Below are positions 20,201-27,602 of a stretch of 51,470 nt of DNA, piece by piece; position 1 is the stretch's first letter, and each line of letters starts with the position of its first letter. The stretch is from assembly GCA_903925535.1 (NCBI GenBank), contig CAIYFY010000260.1:1-51470 (forward strand). The letters run 5' to 3'. This DNA comes from an uncultured Bacteroidota bacterium (GTDB lineage: Bacteria; Bacteroidota; Bacteroidia; Chitinophagales; Saprospiraceae). The notes below the pieces were generated by a model that saw only the letters and a list, made by a program, of their open reading frames with translations, searched no databases and was not told the origin of the DNA. The translations under genes were made by a program, and so were the position numbers.

Positions 20201-20591
20201 TAGCAGTGACAGTTACCTCTCCCAGGACAGCACCGCTTTCAGCCAGCTGAAAGTCAACGTTGGCAGCTGTACCCAGGCTCGCATACACGCCCTCGCGCGA
20301 CTGCGCTTCGAAGCCCGTGTAGCTCACGGCGATAGTGTATGGACCGCCAACACGAACTGCCGGAAGCGTGTAGCGACCGGAAGCATTGGTGGCTGTGCCA
20401 TAACGTGTGTTGGTTGGTGCGTGGGTGGCAACCACCGTGGCGCCGATAAGGGCCTCACCCTTGCTGTCAGTGACAACGCCGGAAATGGTGGATGTGGTAA
20501 CCTGTGCCATTACTCCGAAACTGCAAAAAAGCAGCGCCAGAAGCATGATACCCTTACCTGCAGTCCTGTACAGTGTAAAATGGTTCATCAT
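17241..20591 (-). CDS. Large Oar-like TonB-dependent receptor
   Basis: The 1116-residue outer-membrane protein has a signal peptide (about 5-30, ending FGVMAQ), a carboxypeptidase-regulatory-like domain (about 34-115, with SGVVTDSKGEALIGATVVA), a plug region (about 125-250, with LNNFTIDGSVFNNGFGLG) and a very long beta-barrel that ends IRYIFN. The order and length match the Oar subgroup, named after the Myxococcus Oar protein and common in Bacteroidota. The ligand is unknown; large peptides, proteins or glycans are possible for the group. The double ATG at 20588-20591 is the likely start, and an upstream ATG at 20633 would fall inside the -7 box. Its own promoter, an upstream palindrome and a strong terminator indicate a monocistronic gene. 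Confidence 0.9.
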   Translation of the reverse strand: MMNHFTLYRTAGKGIMLLALLFCSFGVMAQVTTSTISGVVTDSKGEALIGATVVATHAPTNTRYGTATNASGRYTLPAVRVGGPYTIAVSYTGFEAQSREGVYASLGTAANVDFQLAESGAVLGEVTVTATRNDLFSSDRTGAATTFNRGQLSSIPVVGARSINSITKYDPTSNGNSFGAQDSRLNNFTIDGSVFNNGFGLGTESQAGGRTGSTAISLDAIEEVQINQAPFDVRQSGFVGSGLNAVTRSGKNEFFGTAFYNTRANDTTGLYNGTKIGDTKLNIGKFEENVFGFSIGGPIMKDKLFFFANFESQRRTEPATTWVADGSPLDNNSNNTTRVLYDDLVQLSSFLREKYGYETGAFENYNNATNSDKFLVRLDWNVNEKNKLTFRYTFHNSSADVLISNSASLGNGTRRTNINSMSYENSGYIIQDNTRSIVAELNTTLGSNMHNSFIAGYDAQIEDRAYKSPLFPTIDIKKGTNTYISVGFDPFTPDNKLNYGTLHFTDNLSIYKDKHTITVGANFERYKSNNLFFPGSNGVYIFDSLQQFYDIANYALNNPDATTSPFQYNRFQFRYSAIEGGAAPLQVLTVNRFELYGQDEFQITKNFKTTYGLRAGIIAFEDTGLSNATVDGQDYVGPDGNRGYQLSTGKMPDAKILWEPRLGFNWNVGGKKTTQIRGGTGVFTGRPPYVWISNAIGNNGVLTGFIDESGTKTLNRPFSVDPTVHIPSTPTLPSTFDIATVDNGYRFPQVWKTNLAIDQKLPLGFVGTIELHYNRNINAVNYFDANFETPTGNFVGPDTRPRFAGNDNGVRINDNVSRAAVMTTTNQGSYSAATFKLEYPNKKGVYGMIAHTVSNATELMSAGSIASGSWTGVRSVRGGNDLDLSFADQNDPGRTVGLLGYRFEYGGDFGGATGFTLGYVGEHRGFNGGINSARFGYIVSGDMNGDRVQNNDLLFVPEKASDLIFDPLTVGSKTYTADEQAAAFDAFIEQDEYLRTRRGQYAERNGVIFPLVHRFDLSVTQEFFIKVGGKRNTIQLRADILNAANLLNSEWGLGNNFVNDRPLASAGTTADGVPKFKMATQKFADGTTGLLRDSFVKSKTQFDVWTAQFGIRYIFN

Positions 20592-20630
20592 GAATAAAGA
20601 TTGAGTTGTGTGAAAGGTTGGTTTGTGATG

Positions 20631-20638
20631 CAAAAGTA
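20631..20638 (-). promoter_or_regulatory. -7 box of the Oar-like receptor gene
   Basis: On the minus strand this reads TACTTTTG, a perfect TAnnTTTG match 40 nt before the ATG at 20591. A TTG at the usual -33 position is missing, which suggests dependence on an activator. Confidence 0.5.
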
Positions 20639-20673
20639 ATCATGGCATGTTAAATATATCTTAAGTTATGCAA

Positions 20674-20694
20674 CTTTCAGCAAGCTGCTGAAAG
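20674..20694. promoter_or_regulatory. 21-bp palindrome, candidate operator of the Oar-like receptor gene
   Basis: CTTTCAGCA (20674-20682) and TGCTGAAAG (20686-20694) are perfect inverted 9-bp arms around AGC. The centre lies about 60 bp upstream of the start site expected from the -7 box, a common activator position. Confidence 0.5.
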
Positions 20695-20853
20695 AAAATT
20701 TGGAAACACCACGAAATCAAAGTGTTAAACAGCCAATTATTTCACCCTTTGTGATTCGCAAAAATTATAAAGCCGGGACGCAGGATAACCGGTCCTGAGA
20801 CCCTGACGAAAAAACCTGATTTTTACACGACAGCTTACAAATGATTATTCGTG

Positions 20854-20885
20854 TTTGCCAGACTGCTCATTATTACATACTTTTG
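20854..20885 (+). promoter_or_regulatory. Complete Bacteroidota-type promoter
   Basis: TTTG (20854-20857), a 20-nt spacer and TACTTTTG (20878-20885) match the Bacteroidota -33/-7 consensus. The ATG at 20918 lies 33 nt further on. It is the best promoter in the window and would drive the four-gene unit to 25788. Confidence 0.75.
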
Positions 20886-20917
20886 GCGCGAATTTCATTT
20901 TATTGCATCATTTTTCT

Positions 20918-22636
20918 ATGAAAAAAATCGTACTGTTCTGCTGCCTGACTGCGCTCGCAGCGATCGCTAATGCCCAGATTGTTATCACCGAAATCATGTT
21001 CAATCCACCAGAAAGTGGTACTGATTCGCTGGAATATCTGGAACTCTACAATAACAGCAATGCTGCTGTGGATATCTCGGGCTGGAACTTCACTCAGGGT
21101 ATCGAACATGTATTCGCATCCGGTACTGTTGTTCCCGCAGGCGGTTATGTGGTGCTGGCAAAAAATGCCAATGCTTTCAAGACGGTTTTTGGTGTAACTC
21201 CAACTGTCTGGACAAACGGTGCACTCACAAACTCGCCCGGTGAGGATATTGAACTCCGGGATGCCAGCGCCAATGTCATTGATTATGTTGACTACCTCAA
21301 CGCCGCTCCGTGGCCAAGCGAAGGCGCCGGTATGGGCAGCTCGATTGTGCTGTGCGACTACAATGCAGATAATACTGTTGCCGGAAACTGGGTAGCCGCC
21401 CAGACTGGCACAGGTATTATTGTCAATAATTTCGAGGTAAGAGGTAACCCCTATGCCGATTCAGGCTGTGGCGGAACGTCTATCTCCCCCACGGCAGATG
21501 AAGTAGTGGCTCCTGCAGGTCAGGCAAGTTTCTTCAATGTACTGTTCAACGACCTGTTTCTTGGAACCGTTTCATCTCTTTCCATTGATGTTCCACCTGC
21601 TAACGGAGGGGCATATGTTTCTAATAATAAAGTGGTTTATACGCCAAACCAGACTTACTGCGGTGCAGATCAGCTCGTTTACAAGGTATGCAACACTGAC
21701 GGTCAGTGCGGAACGGCAACGGTAACCATTGAAGTCCGCTGCTACCCGTCCAAAAGTATATCGGAAGTATCCGGTGAAAATACAGCAGGCGAAGCAGCCT
21801 CTGCCGGAGTGGCCTGCGAACTCCGCGGTGTGGTATACGGGTACAATATCCGTCCACTCACAGGAGCACTCTCCTCTACCCTCTTTACTATTATTGATGA
21901 ACAGGGCAACGGTATTTCCGTATCCTCTTTGACCAGGGATTTCAGCTACCCGGTGACAGAAAAAGATGAGGTGATTGTACGCGGCGTCATCGGCCAGTTC
22001 AACGGCATGACTGAAATTCGTCCCGACACCATATTGAAATTGTCTGATAATAACAGCCTTGTTCAGGCCTCTGTAGTTACCAGTCTGTCGGAAGCAACAG
22101 AGTCCAGACTGATCAGAATCAATAATCTCCGTCTGGTTAACCCGGCTGAGTGGACTACCGGAGTCGGAAACAGCGGCTTCAATGTTCGTGCAGTTTCCGA
22201 TAACTCGCCGCTCGACACAATCCTTATCCGGATTGACCGCGATGTGGAAACATACAGTGCCCCCGCTCCGCCCGAGCCTTTCGATCTGAGAGGTATCGGC
22301 GGACAGTTCGACGCTACCTCTCCCTTCACCTCTGGCTATCAGGTGCTCCCCCGGTATAATGCCGACATCAGCACCTATGGCGTAAGTACCAAGGAAAATC
22401 AACTGAATATCAGTGTACTGGTATCCCCTAATCCGGCTTCCGATTTTGTTACGGTTAAAACAGATGCTCCGTTCACCCGACTGACTGTTACCGATGCCCT
22501 CGGTCGGATTATGCAAACTGTAAATCCGGATACATCCACCCTGAATCTGAATATTTCGTCGCTGCAACCGGGCGTTTACTTCCTCCGGCTGGAAAAAGAC
22601 GGCGCGTTCACTGCGGTCAGGTTCGTCAAACAGTAA
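20918..22636 (+). CDS. Secreted lamin-tail-domain protein with T9SS type A sorting domain
   Basis: The 572-residue protein has a signal peptide (MKKIVLFCCLTALAAIANAQ) and a lamin tail domain (about 21-150, with IVITEIMFNPPESGTDSLEY and LELYNNSNAAVDISGWNF). An Ig/cadherin-like repeat (about 195-270) contains YTPNQTYCGADQLVYKVCN. An OB-like segment (about 280-480) contains RGVIGQFNGMTEIRPDTIL. The C-terminus is a Por-type sorting domain (VSPNPASDFVTVKTDAPF, LQPGVYFLRLEKDG). It is exported by T9SS, and lamin tail domains in bacteria are found in cell-surface proteins and nucleases; no nuclease domain is visible here. The ATG at 20918 starts the signal peptide. The sirtuin gene begins 3 nt after its stop. 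Confidence 0.87.
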   Translation: MKKIVLFCCLTALAAIANAQIVITEIMFNPPESGTDSLEYLELYNNSNAAVDISGWNFTQGIEHVFASGTVVPAGGYVVLAKNANAFKTVFGVTPTVWTNGALTNSPGEDIELRDASANVIDYVDYLNAAPWPSEGAGMGSSIVLCDYNADNTVAGNWVAAQTGTGIIVNNFEVRGNPYADSGCGGTSISPTADEVVAPAGQASFFNVLFNDLFLGTVSSLSIDVPPANGGAYVSNNKVVYTPNQTYCGADQLVYKVCNTDGQCGTATVTIEVRCYPSKSISEVSGENTAGEAASAGVACELRGVVYGYNIRPLTGALSSTLFTIIDEQGNGISVSSLTRDFSYPVTEKDEVIVRGVIGQFNGMTEIRPDTILKLSDNNSLVQASVVTSLSEATESRLIRINNLRLVNPAEWTTGVGNSGFNVRAVSDNSPLDTILIRIDRDVETYSAPAPPEPFDLRGIGGQFDATSPFTSGYQVLPRYNADISTYGVSTKENQLNISVLVSPNPASDFVTVKTDAPFTRLTVTDALGRIMQTVNPDTSTLNLNISSLQPGVYFLRLEKDGAFTAVRFVKQ

Positions 22637-22639
22637 AGT

Positions 22640-23335
22640 ATGAGAAAGAAACTGGTTGTACTGACGGGAGCCGGCATTTCTGCTGAAAGCGGAATCAAAA
22701 CTTTCCGCGACAGCGATGGCCTCTGGGAAAATCATCGCATCGAGGATGTAGCAACCCCGGAAGCCTGGAACAGAAATCCTGAACTGGTTCTCTCTTTCTA
22801 TAACCAGCGCAGGGCTCAGCTTCTTGCCGTTCAACCCAACCAGGGACATATAGAACTGGCCGCACTCGAAAAGGACTTCGACGTGGAGATCATTACACAA
22901 AATGTGGATGATCTCCACGAACGGGCCGGGAGTACCAAAGTGACACACCTTCACGGCGAACTCCGCAAGGTCCGGTCCACATTCAACGAAAATCTGGTTT
23001 ACCCCTGGGACAAAGATCTTGCCCCGGGCGATCTTTGCGAAAAAGGCAGTCAGCTGCGCCCGCACATTGTGTGGTTCGGCGAAGCTGTTCCAATGCTCGA
23101 AAAAGCCGCTATACTGGCCGAAAGTGCAGACATTTTTATGGTTGTCGGCACTTCTCTTCAGGTATATCCTGCAGCCGGACTAATGCAGTATGCTCCCGGA
23201 TTTATACCTTATTATTATGTTGATCCGAATCCACGGATCAATTGGGAGTTGCAGTCCAAATCGAATCTGTACGTTATCGAAGAACCGGCATCAACAGGGG
23301 TAACCCGGGTAGCTGACATGATTCGAAACTCCTGA
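22640..23335 (+). CDS. cobB: Sir2-family NAD-dependent protein deacylase
   Basis: The 231-residue sirtuin removes acyl groups from lysine, using NAD. The Rossmann motif is VVLTGAGISAESGI (about 6-19), followed by TFRDSDGLWE, then TQNVDDLHERAG, and the catalytic His105 in HLHGEL. Tyr54 and Arg57 form the Y-x-x-R motif of SIRT5/CobB-type enzymes that act on succinyl and other acidic acyl groups. The usual four zinc cysteines are absent; only one cysteine (in DLCEKGSQLRPHIVWFGE) lies in that region. It is cytoplasmic, sits 3 nt after the lamin-tail gene and 10 nt before the histidine kinase, and is probably cotranscribed with both. Confidence 0.93.
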   Translation: MRKKLVVLTGAGISAESGIKTFRDSDGLWENHRIEDVATPEAWNRNPELVLSFYNQRRAQLLAVQPNQGHIELAALEKDFDVEIITQNVDDLHERAGSTKVTHLHGELRKVRSTFNENLVYPWDKDLAPGDLCEKGSQLRPHIVWFGEAVPMLEKAAILAESADIFMVVGTSLQVYPAAGLMQYAPGFIPYYYVDPNPRINWELQSKSNLYVIEEPASTGVTRVADMIRNS

Positions 23336-23345
23336 CTTCCGTACC

Positions 23346-24713
23346 ATGCAAATCAGAGGCAGACTCACCCTGTTGTTCCTGACGCTGGCTTCAGGTATAC
23401 TGGCAGCCGTACTGTTCACCGTTTTCTGGATGTTCCGGCAAAACATGACCGAGGCATTCTACCTGGGTCTGGCCTCCAAAGCTGAAGTGACCATCAAAAC
23501 TGTTTTGCCGGAAATTGAAAAGGTACAGCAGTCAGAACCTGCATGGATTGCACCGGAAGAGAATTCAATACTCCCCTATCAGGATAATATCAGTATTTTT
23601 AACAGTAACTACGAACGCGTTTTTTCTGTTCATAACGAGGCCGTACCTGTACCGGCCAACGATCTGGCCAATATTTACACACGCAGCCGATACAAGTTTG
23701 ATCACTTCAATCTGTGCGCTTTCGGCATGTCGGCAACTGGTCCTGACGGATCAGCCTATATCGTTGTCGCAGAAGGAAGTATGGATCCTACAGCGACAAC
23801 AAGACTTCGAAATGTATTGATTATCAGTTTTTTTCTTGGAATAATTCTCATGTCGGCCACCGGGTGGTATTATTCAGGAAAAGCGCTTGAACCGGTTTCT
23901 GCCATCATCAGGGAAGTAGAGCACATACAGCCCAGCGATCTGAGCCGCCGACTTCAGCCTGGTAAAAATCAGGACGAAATCGGGAAACTCGCCGTCACGT
24001 TTAATCTTCTGCTCGAACGGGTCGAGCGGGCATTTATGATGCAGAAAATGTTCGTGTCCAATGTCTCCCACGAACTTAAAAATCCGCTTACCGTCATCAG
24101 ATCTCAACTCGACGTAGCGCTGCAGCGCGAACGCTCGGCCTCCGAGTATAAAAATGCGCTCGAAAGTGTTCTGGATGACATACGCAATCTCAGTGAAACC
24201 GAACAAAGGCTGCTTCATCTCGCGAGGGTGTATACCAGCCCGCAAAGTATCGAGCTGTCGGATACACGCCTCGACGAACTGATATGGCAGGCAGTTGATC
24301 AGTTGCACAAACAGTTTCCCGGCGCCAGGGCTACCGTACATTTCAGTGAAATGCCAGAGAATGGCGAAGACCTGGAAATACAGGCCAATGAACCCCTGCT
24401 CAGAATGGCACTCGTCAATATCATGAATAACGCCTGCAAATATTCACCCGATAATCAGGTTGCACTGAATGCCCTTTTCAGTCCCAATGGCAGGCATGTT
24501 CTCGAAATTGCAGATAACGGCCCCGGGATTCCCGATGAGGAAAAACTGCTTGTCTTTGAGCCTTTCTACCGAAGCCCCAGACACCTTCTGTCCGTTCGTG
24601 GCACCGGAATCGGCCTCTCTCTCGTGAAGAGTATTCTCGACCTGCACAACATCGCTATCCGTATCGAGGACAGAGTGGAGGGGGGATCTGTCTTCATTTT
24701 GTCATTCAATTAA
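23346..24713 (+). CDS. Orphan sensor histidine kinase
   Basis: The 455-residue membrane kinase has a first membrane helix (about 8-30), a periplasmic sensor of about 120 residues without a recognised fold, and a second helix (about 158-178). A HAMP domain (about 180-235) is followed by HisKA with the phospho-acceptor His242 in FVSNVSHELKNPLTVI, and then a HATPase domain with N box NIMNNACKYSP, DNGPGIP, FEPFYR and GTGIGLSLV. All kinase motifs look intact. No response regulator is adjacent; the nearest, at 44491, is also unpaired. It starts 10 nt after the sirtuin gene and is followed after 13 nt by the HExxH lipoprotein gene. Confidence 0.93.
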   Translation: MQIRGRLTLLFLTLASGILAAVLFTVFWMFRQNMTEAFYLGLASKAEVTIKTVLPEIEKVQQSEPAWIAPEENSILPYQDNISIFNSNYERVFSVHNEAVPVPANDLANIYTRSRYKFDHFNLCAFGMSATGPDGSAYIVVAEGSMDPTATTRLRNVLIISFFLGIILMSATGWYYSGKALEPVSAIIREVEHIQPSDLSRRLQPGKNQDEIGKLAVTFNLLLERVERAFMMQKMFVSNVSHELKNPLTVIRSQLDVALQRERSASEYKNALESVLDDIRNLSETEQRLLHLARVYTSPQSIELSDTRLDELIWQAVDQLHKQFPGARATVHFSEMPENGEDLEIQANEPLLRMALVNIMNNACKYSPDNQVALNALFSPNGRHVLEIADNGPGIPDEEKLLVFEPFYRSPRHLLSVRGTGIGLSLVKSILDLHNIAIRIEDRVEGGSVFILSFN

Positions 24714-24726
24714 ACAATAATACCAC

Positions 24727-25788
24727 ATGAACTTGCTCTCGTCGTTTGCCATTTTCTGTTTCACGCTGTTCTCCTGTTTGTCGTGCCGGTCTCAATCTCT
24801 CCCGACAACAGCTCTCAAAGACAGCAATACCGGCAAGGTAATCCTGTTGCTCGATGCCCGGGACGCCTCCGGGGCAATCGTCACCGATACTACTTACCGT
24901 TTTTTTAACCTGATTACAGCGGCAGAAATGTCCTTGCAGCTGAAAAAACCGCTCACATCAGGTATTTCCCGCGACACGCTCCTGCGCGAGTATCTGGCTT
25001 TCCTCGCTTCAGAACCGCTCGACTTCACAGCCGGTGACGTGGAGTTCCTCAGAAAAATTATTCATGATATGTACAGTACGGTGGCCGGAGTCAACCCCGG
25101 TATCCTTCCTGATACGCTTCGGCTGATTCGCAGCAAGGAAAATCATTACGGACAAGGCGTATGGTACACCCGCGAGAACTGTATCATTATTCCGGAGGGT
25201 GAACTGGCATCTAAAAATGTGGCGTCGTTCACCACGACTATGTTTCATGAACTGTTTCATGTTTACTCCAGACTGAATCCCGAAAAAAGCAGGGCGCTCT
25301 ATAAATCCATTGGATTCGAGCCTGTGGGTCTCGGCAATCTGGTGCTGCCCGACAAACTGGGCGAAAGAATTCTGCACAACCCGGATGGTGTTGACTATGC
25401 ACAGAAAATTGAGCTGAAACAGGCCGACAGCAGTATCATCCCTGCCATTCCGGTTATCTGGTCAAATCACAATGGCTACACACCACAAAAGAAGAGTTTT
25501 TTCAATTACGTGGAGTTTAATCTGTACCCGCTCGTGAAGGGTGAAAACGGGAAATGGACCGTCCAGGTCGCTGCCGACGGACTCAGCAGCCCGATCAATG
25601 TACAGGAGCAGGCCGACTTTTTCCGCCAGATTCGCGAAAACACAGGATATATCATTCACCCGGATGAAGTGCTGGCCGATAATTTCGCCTATATCATGCG
25701 GGAGAGAAAAGGAGAAAAAATTTACAAAAACCTCAAGGAAGACGGAGTAAGGCTGCTGGAAGAGATCGAGCAGATTATCAGGAAATAA
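24727..25788 (+). CDS. Putative lipoprotein zinc metallopeptidase (HExxH), family not recognised
   Basis: The 353-residue protein starts with a lipoprotein signal whose likely lipobox is LFSC (Cys17); Cys20 is an alternative. It has a gluzincin-like zinc site: HELFH at 174-178 preceded by a hydrophobic/Thr helix (SFTTTMFHELFHVYSR), and a downstream candidate third ligand, Glu314 in HPDEVLADNFAYIM. I do not recognise a named family. The architecture suggests a membrane-anchored peptidase facing the periplasm or surface, but activity is inferred from the motif alone. It closes the operon with the lamin-tail protein, sirtuin and histidine kinase, and converges on the ferredoxin gene 11 nt away. 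Confidence 0.75.
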   Translation: MNLLSSFAIFCFTLFSCLSCRSQSLPTTALKDSNTGKVILLLDARDASGAIVTDTTYRFFNLITAAEMSLQLKKPLTSGISRDTLLREYLAFLASEPLDFTAGDVEFLRKIIHDMYSTVAGVNPGILPDTLRLIRSKENHYGQGVWYTRENCIIIPEGELASKNVASFTTTMFHELFHVYSRLNPEKSRALYKSIGFEPVGLGNLVLPDKLGERILHNPDGVDYAQKIELKQADSSIIPAIPVIWSNHNGYTPQKKSFFNYVEFNLYPLVKGENGKWTVQVAADGLSSPINVQEQADFFRQIRENTGYIIHPDEVLADNFAYIMRERKGEKIYKNLKEDGVRLLEEIEQIIRK

Positions 25789-25799
25789 TCAATTCCTCT

Positions 25800-26126
25800 T
25801 CATCCTGAAACCGGCGCCAGCGCAAGTCGCAACCCGTCCAGAGTGTCCTTAAGTCTGATCTGGCAACCCAGACGACTGTTGTCTTTTACGAAGAAAGCAG
25901 AATCCAGCATGGCCAGTTCGTCGTCGGTTGGCTCTGACAGTTCATGCTCGCTGAGCACATACACATGGCAGGAGGCGCAAAGTGCCATGCCCCCACAAGT
26001 GCCCTCCACGGGCAGATCGTACGATTTGCATAACTCCATCACGTTCATGTTCATGTCGGTGGGTGCCTCGTACTGTTTTTCAATACCCGCTCTGTCGGTA
26101 ATGCTGACGATGATTGTGTTCTCCAT
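25800..26126 (-). CDS. [2Fe-2S] ferredoxin, adrenodoxin type
   Basis: The 108-residue electron carrier has the cysteine pattern of adrenodoxin-like ferredoxins: Cys44, Cys50 and Cys53 in EGTCGGMALCASCHVYVL, and Cys88 in RLGCQIRL. I chose ATG 26126 because it starts the first beta strand; ATG 26150 would overlap the reductase gene. It begins 4 nt after the stop of the type-2 ferredoxin-NADP reductase gene, so the two are almost certainly cotranscribed and likely partners. The client enzyme is not in view; P450s, Fe-S assembly and desaturases are family precedents. Confidence 0.93.
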   Translation of the reverse strand: MENTIIVSITDRAGIEKQYEAPTDMNMNVMELCKSYDLPVEGTCGGMALCASCHVYVLSEHELSEPTDDELAMLDSAFFVKDNSRLGCQIRLKDTLDGLRLALAPVSG

Positions 26127-26130
26127 GGTA

Positions 26131-27153
26131 TCAGGAAGGCATTCCCTCAATGCCTGTTACTGTGGTGTATTTGAATGACAGTTTTTTGTCGGGATGGACA
26201 ATTTTGAATGCTGACTGGCAGGCAAGTGTGGCCTCGTGAAACCCGCAAAGGATAAGCTTCAGTTTGCCTGGATAGGTATTTATGTCGCCAATCGCAAAGA
26301 TTCCGGGTACATCGGTCGCATAGTCAAAGGTATTTACCTTGACTGCGTTGCTGTCAACACCCAGGCCCCAGTCTCCAATCGGTCCGAGTTTGGGTGTAAG
26401 TCCGAAAAGCGGCACAAAATAGTCGGTATCTATCCTGAAACTGCCATCTGTGTCGTGCAGTACGTCGAGTCCTTCCAGATGATTCTCGCCATGAAGCCCT
26501 GTGACCTGCGCATTCGTAATGAGCCGGATTCTGCCGGATTCTGCGAGGTGTTGCACCTTTTCGACACTGTCCAGTGCTCCTCTGAACTCTGTTCTGCGGT
26601 GAATAAGTACCAGTTCGCTGGCTACTTCCGCCAGATATATGGTCCAGTCGAGGGCCGAATCCCCTCCGCCGGCGATAACCACCCGTTTGTTTCTGAAAAT
26701 TTCAGGATCGCGCACGAAGTATTCAATACCCTTATCCTCGTACAGGCCGATGTTGTCGAGCGGCGGCTTTCTGGGCTCAAAACACCCAAGACCGCCAGCG
26801 ATGAATATAACGGGAGCCAACAGTTCAAGACCGCGGTCTGTACTTACTTTCCAGCGCCCGTCCTCACACCGCTCTACCGATTCTGCCCTGTGGCCTAGAG
26901 AAAATTCGGGTTTAAAGGGAGCTATCTGCTGCAACAGGTTCTGCACCAGATCTCCTGCAAGCACACTGGGATAGCCGGGGATGTCGTAAATCGGCTTCTT
27001 GGGATAGATTTCGGTTAATTGTCCGCCCGCCTGCGGGAGAACATCAATCAGGTGACAGCGCAATTTCAGGAGTCCGGCTTCAAAAACTGCGAACAGTCCT
27101 ACCGGACCGGCTCCAATGATGATAATGTCTGTCTCTGCTTGACCTTGATGCAT
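26131..27153 (-). CDS. Ferredoxin-NADP reductase, thioredoxin-reductase-like (type 2)
   Basis: The 340-residue flavoenzyme has an FAD-binding motif (DIIIIGAGPVGLFAVFEAG, about 9-27), an NADPH-binding motif (VVIAGGGDSALDWTIYLAE, about 158-176) and a C-terminal FAD segment with GIFAIGDINTYPGKLKLI. The redox-active CxxC of thioredoxin reductase is missing, as expected for this FNR class, and PQAGGQLTEIYPKKPIYDIPG is replaced only in minor ways from family members. It moves electrons between NADPH and the ferredoxin encoded next door. It lies 29 nt downstream of the small membrane protein gene. Confidence 0.93.
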   Translation of the reverse strand: MHQGQAETDIIIIGAGPVGLFAVFEAGLLKLRCHLIDVLPQAGGQLTEIYPKKPIYDIPGYPSVLAGDLVQNLLQQIAPFKPEFSLGHRAESVERCEDGRWKVSTDRGLELLAPVIFIAGGLGCFEPRKPPLDNIGLYEDKGIEYFVRDPEIFRNKRVVIAGGGDSALDWTIYLAEVASELVLIHRRTEFRGALDSVEKVQHLAESGRIRLITNAQVTGLHGENHLEGLDVLHDTDGSFRIDTDYFVPLFGLTPKLGPIGDWGLGVDSNAVKVNTFDYATDVPGIFAIGDINTYPGKLKLILCGFHEATLACQSAFKIVHPDKKLSFKYTTVTGIEGMPS

Positions 27154-27182
27154 GTTGATTGGTTATTTATTATTCGTACCGG

Positions 27183-27584
27183 TCAGAGTCTGCCGTTTCG
27201 CCTTCTCTTGCCGTAGTAATTCTTTTTGGGTGTTTGGGTCATTTCAACTGCCATCTGCCCTGTCAGTGCTCCGAAAGCGCCAAGTAACGCACCGATGAGC
27301 GTGGTCACTCCCAGCATACCTCCTCTTCCGGCACCCTGAAAGAGCTCACCTACTCTGGACGAGAGTACCCCTTCATTGGCGTTGTCAGCGAGGAAGGCGG
27401 CGAGCCCCCATACCAGCGCACCTGCAATCAGCCCCGAAAAGAAGGCTGTAAGGCCTGATCGCTGAGGCAACAGAAAAATGGCAACTGCAGCGAATGGAGC
27501 GATGGTCCACCAGGGCAGACCGAAGCGGCAAAGGTTGCCCAAAACGAAGATAACGGCCACAGCGGCCAGCATGTTCTTTGTCAT
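27183..27584 (-). CDS. Small integral membrane protein, unknown function
   Basis: The 133-residue protein has about four hydrophobic segments (roughly 5-22, 25-41, 45-65 and 90-112). A glycine-rich stretch (GAGRGGMLGVTTLIGALLGAFG) separates the last loop and helix, and the C-terminal tail is strongly basic (KKNYYGKRRRNGRL), probably cytoplasmic. I recognise no named family. It lies 18 nt after the acylase gene and 29 nt before the reductase gene, within a four-gene minus-strand unit. Confidence 0.75.
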   Translation of the reverse strand: MTKNMLAAVAVIFVLGNLCRFGLPWWTIAPFAAVAIFLLPQRSGLTAFFSGLIAGALVWGLAAFLADNANEGVLSSRVGELFQGAGRGGMLGVTTLIGALLGAFGALTGQMAVEMTQTPKKNYYGKRRRNGRL

Positions 27585-27602
27585 ATCGGAGAATGATGCT
27601 GA

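Larger units (their letters stand above)
20592..20917 (+). other. 326-nt divergent intergenic region
   Basis: This gene-free stretch separates the Oar-like receptor (minus) from the lamin-tail protein (plus). It holds a -7 box for each direction and a 21-bp palindrome at 20674-20694, with A+T-rich sequence near 20650-20670 and 20740-20780. I see no small coding frame or RNA gene in it. Confidence 0.6.

Noticed and set aside
21572..23065. A 497-codon frame on the minus strand
   Set aside because: It lies opposite the well-supported lamin-tail and sirtuin genes and encodes no recognisable domain or signal peptide. It is a shadow of the plus-strand genes.
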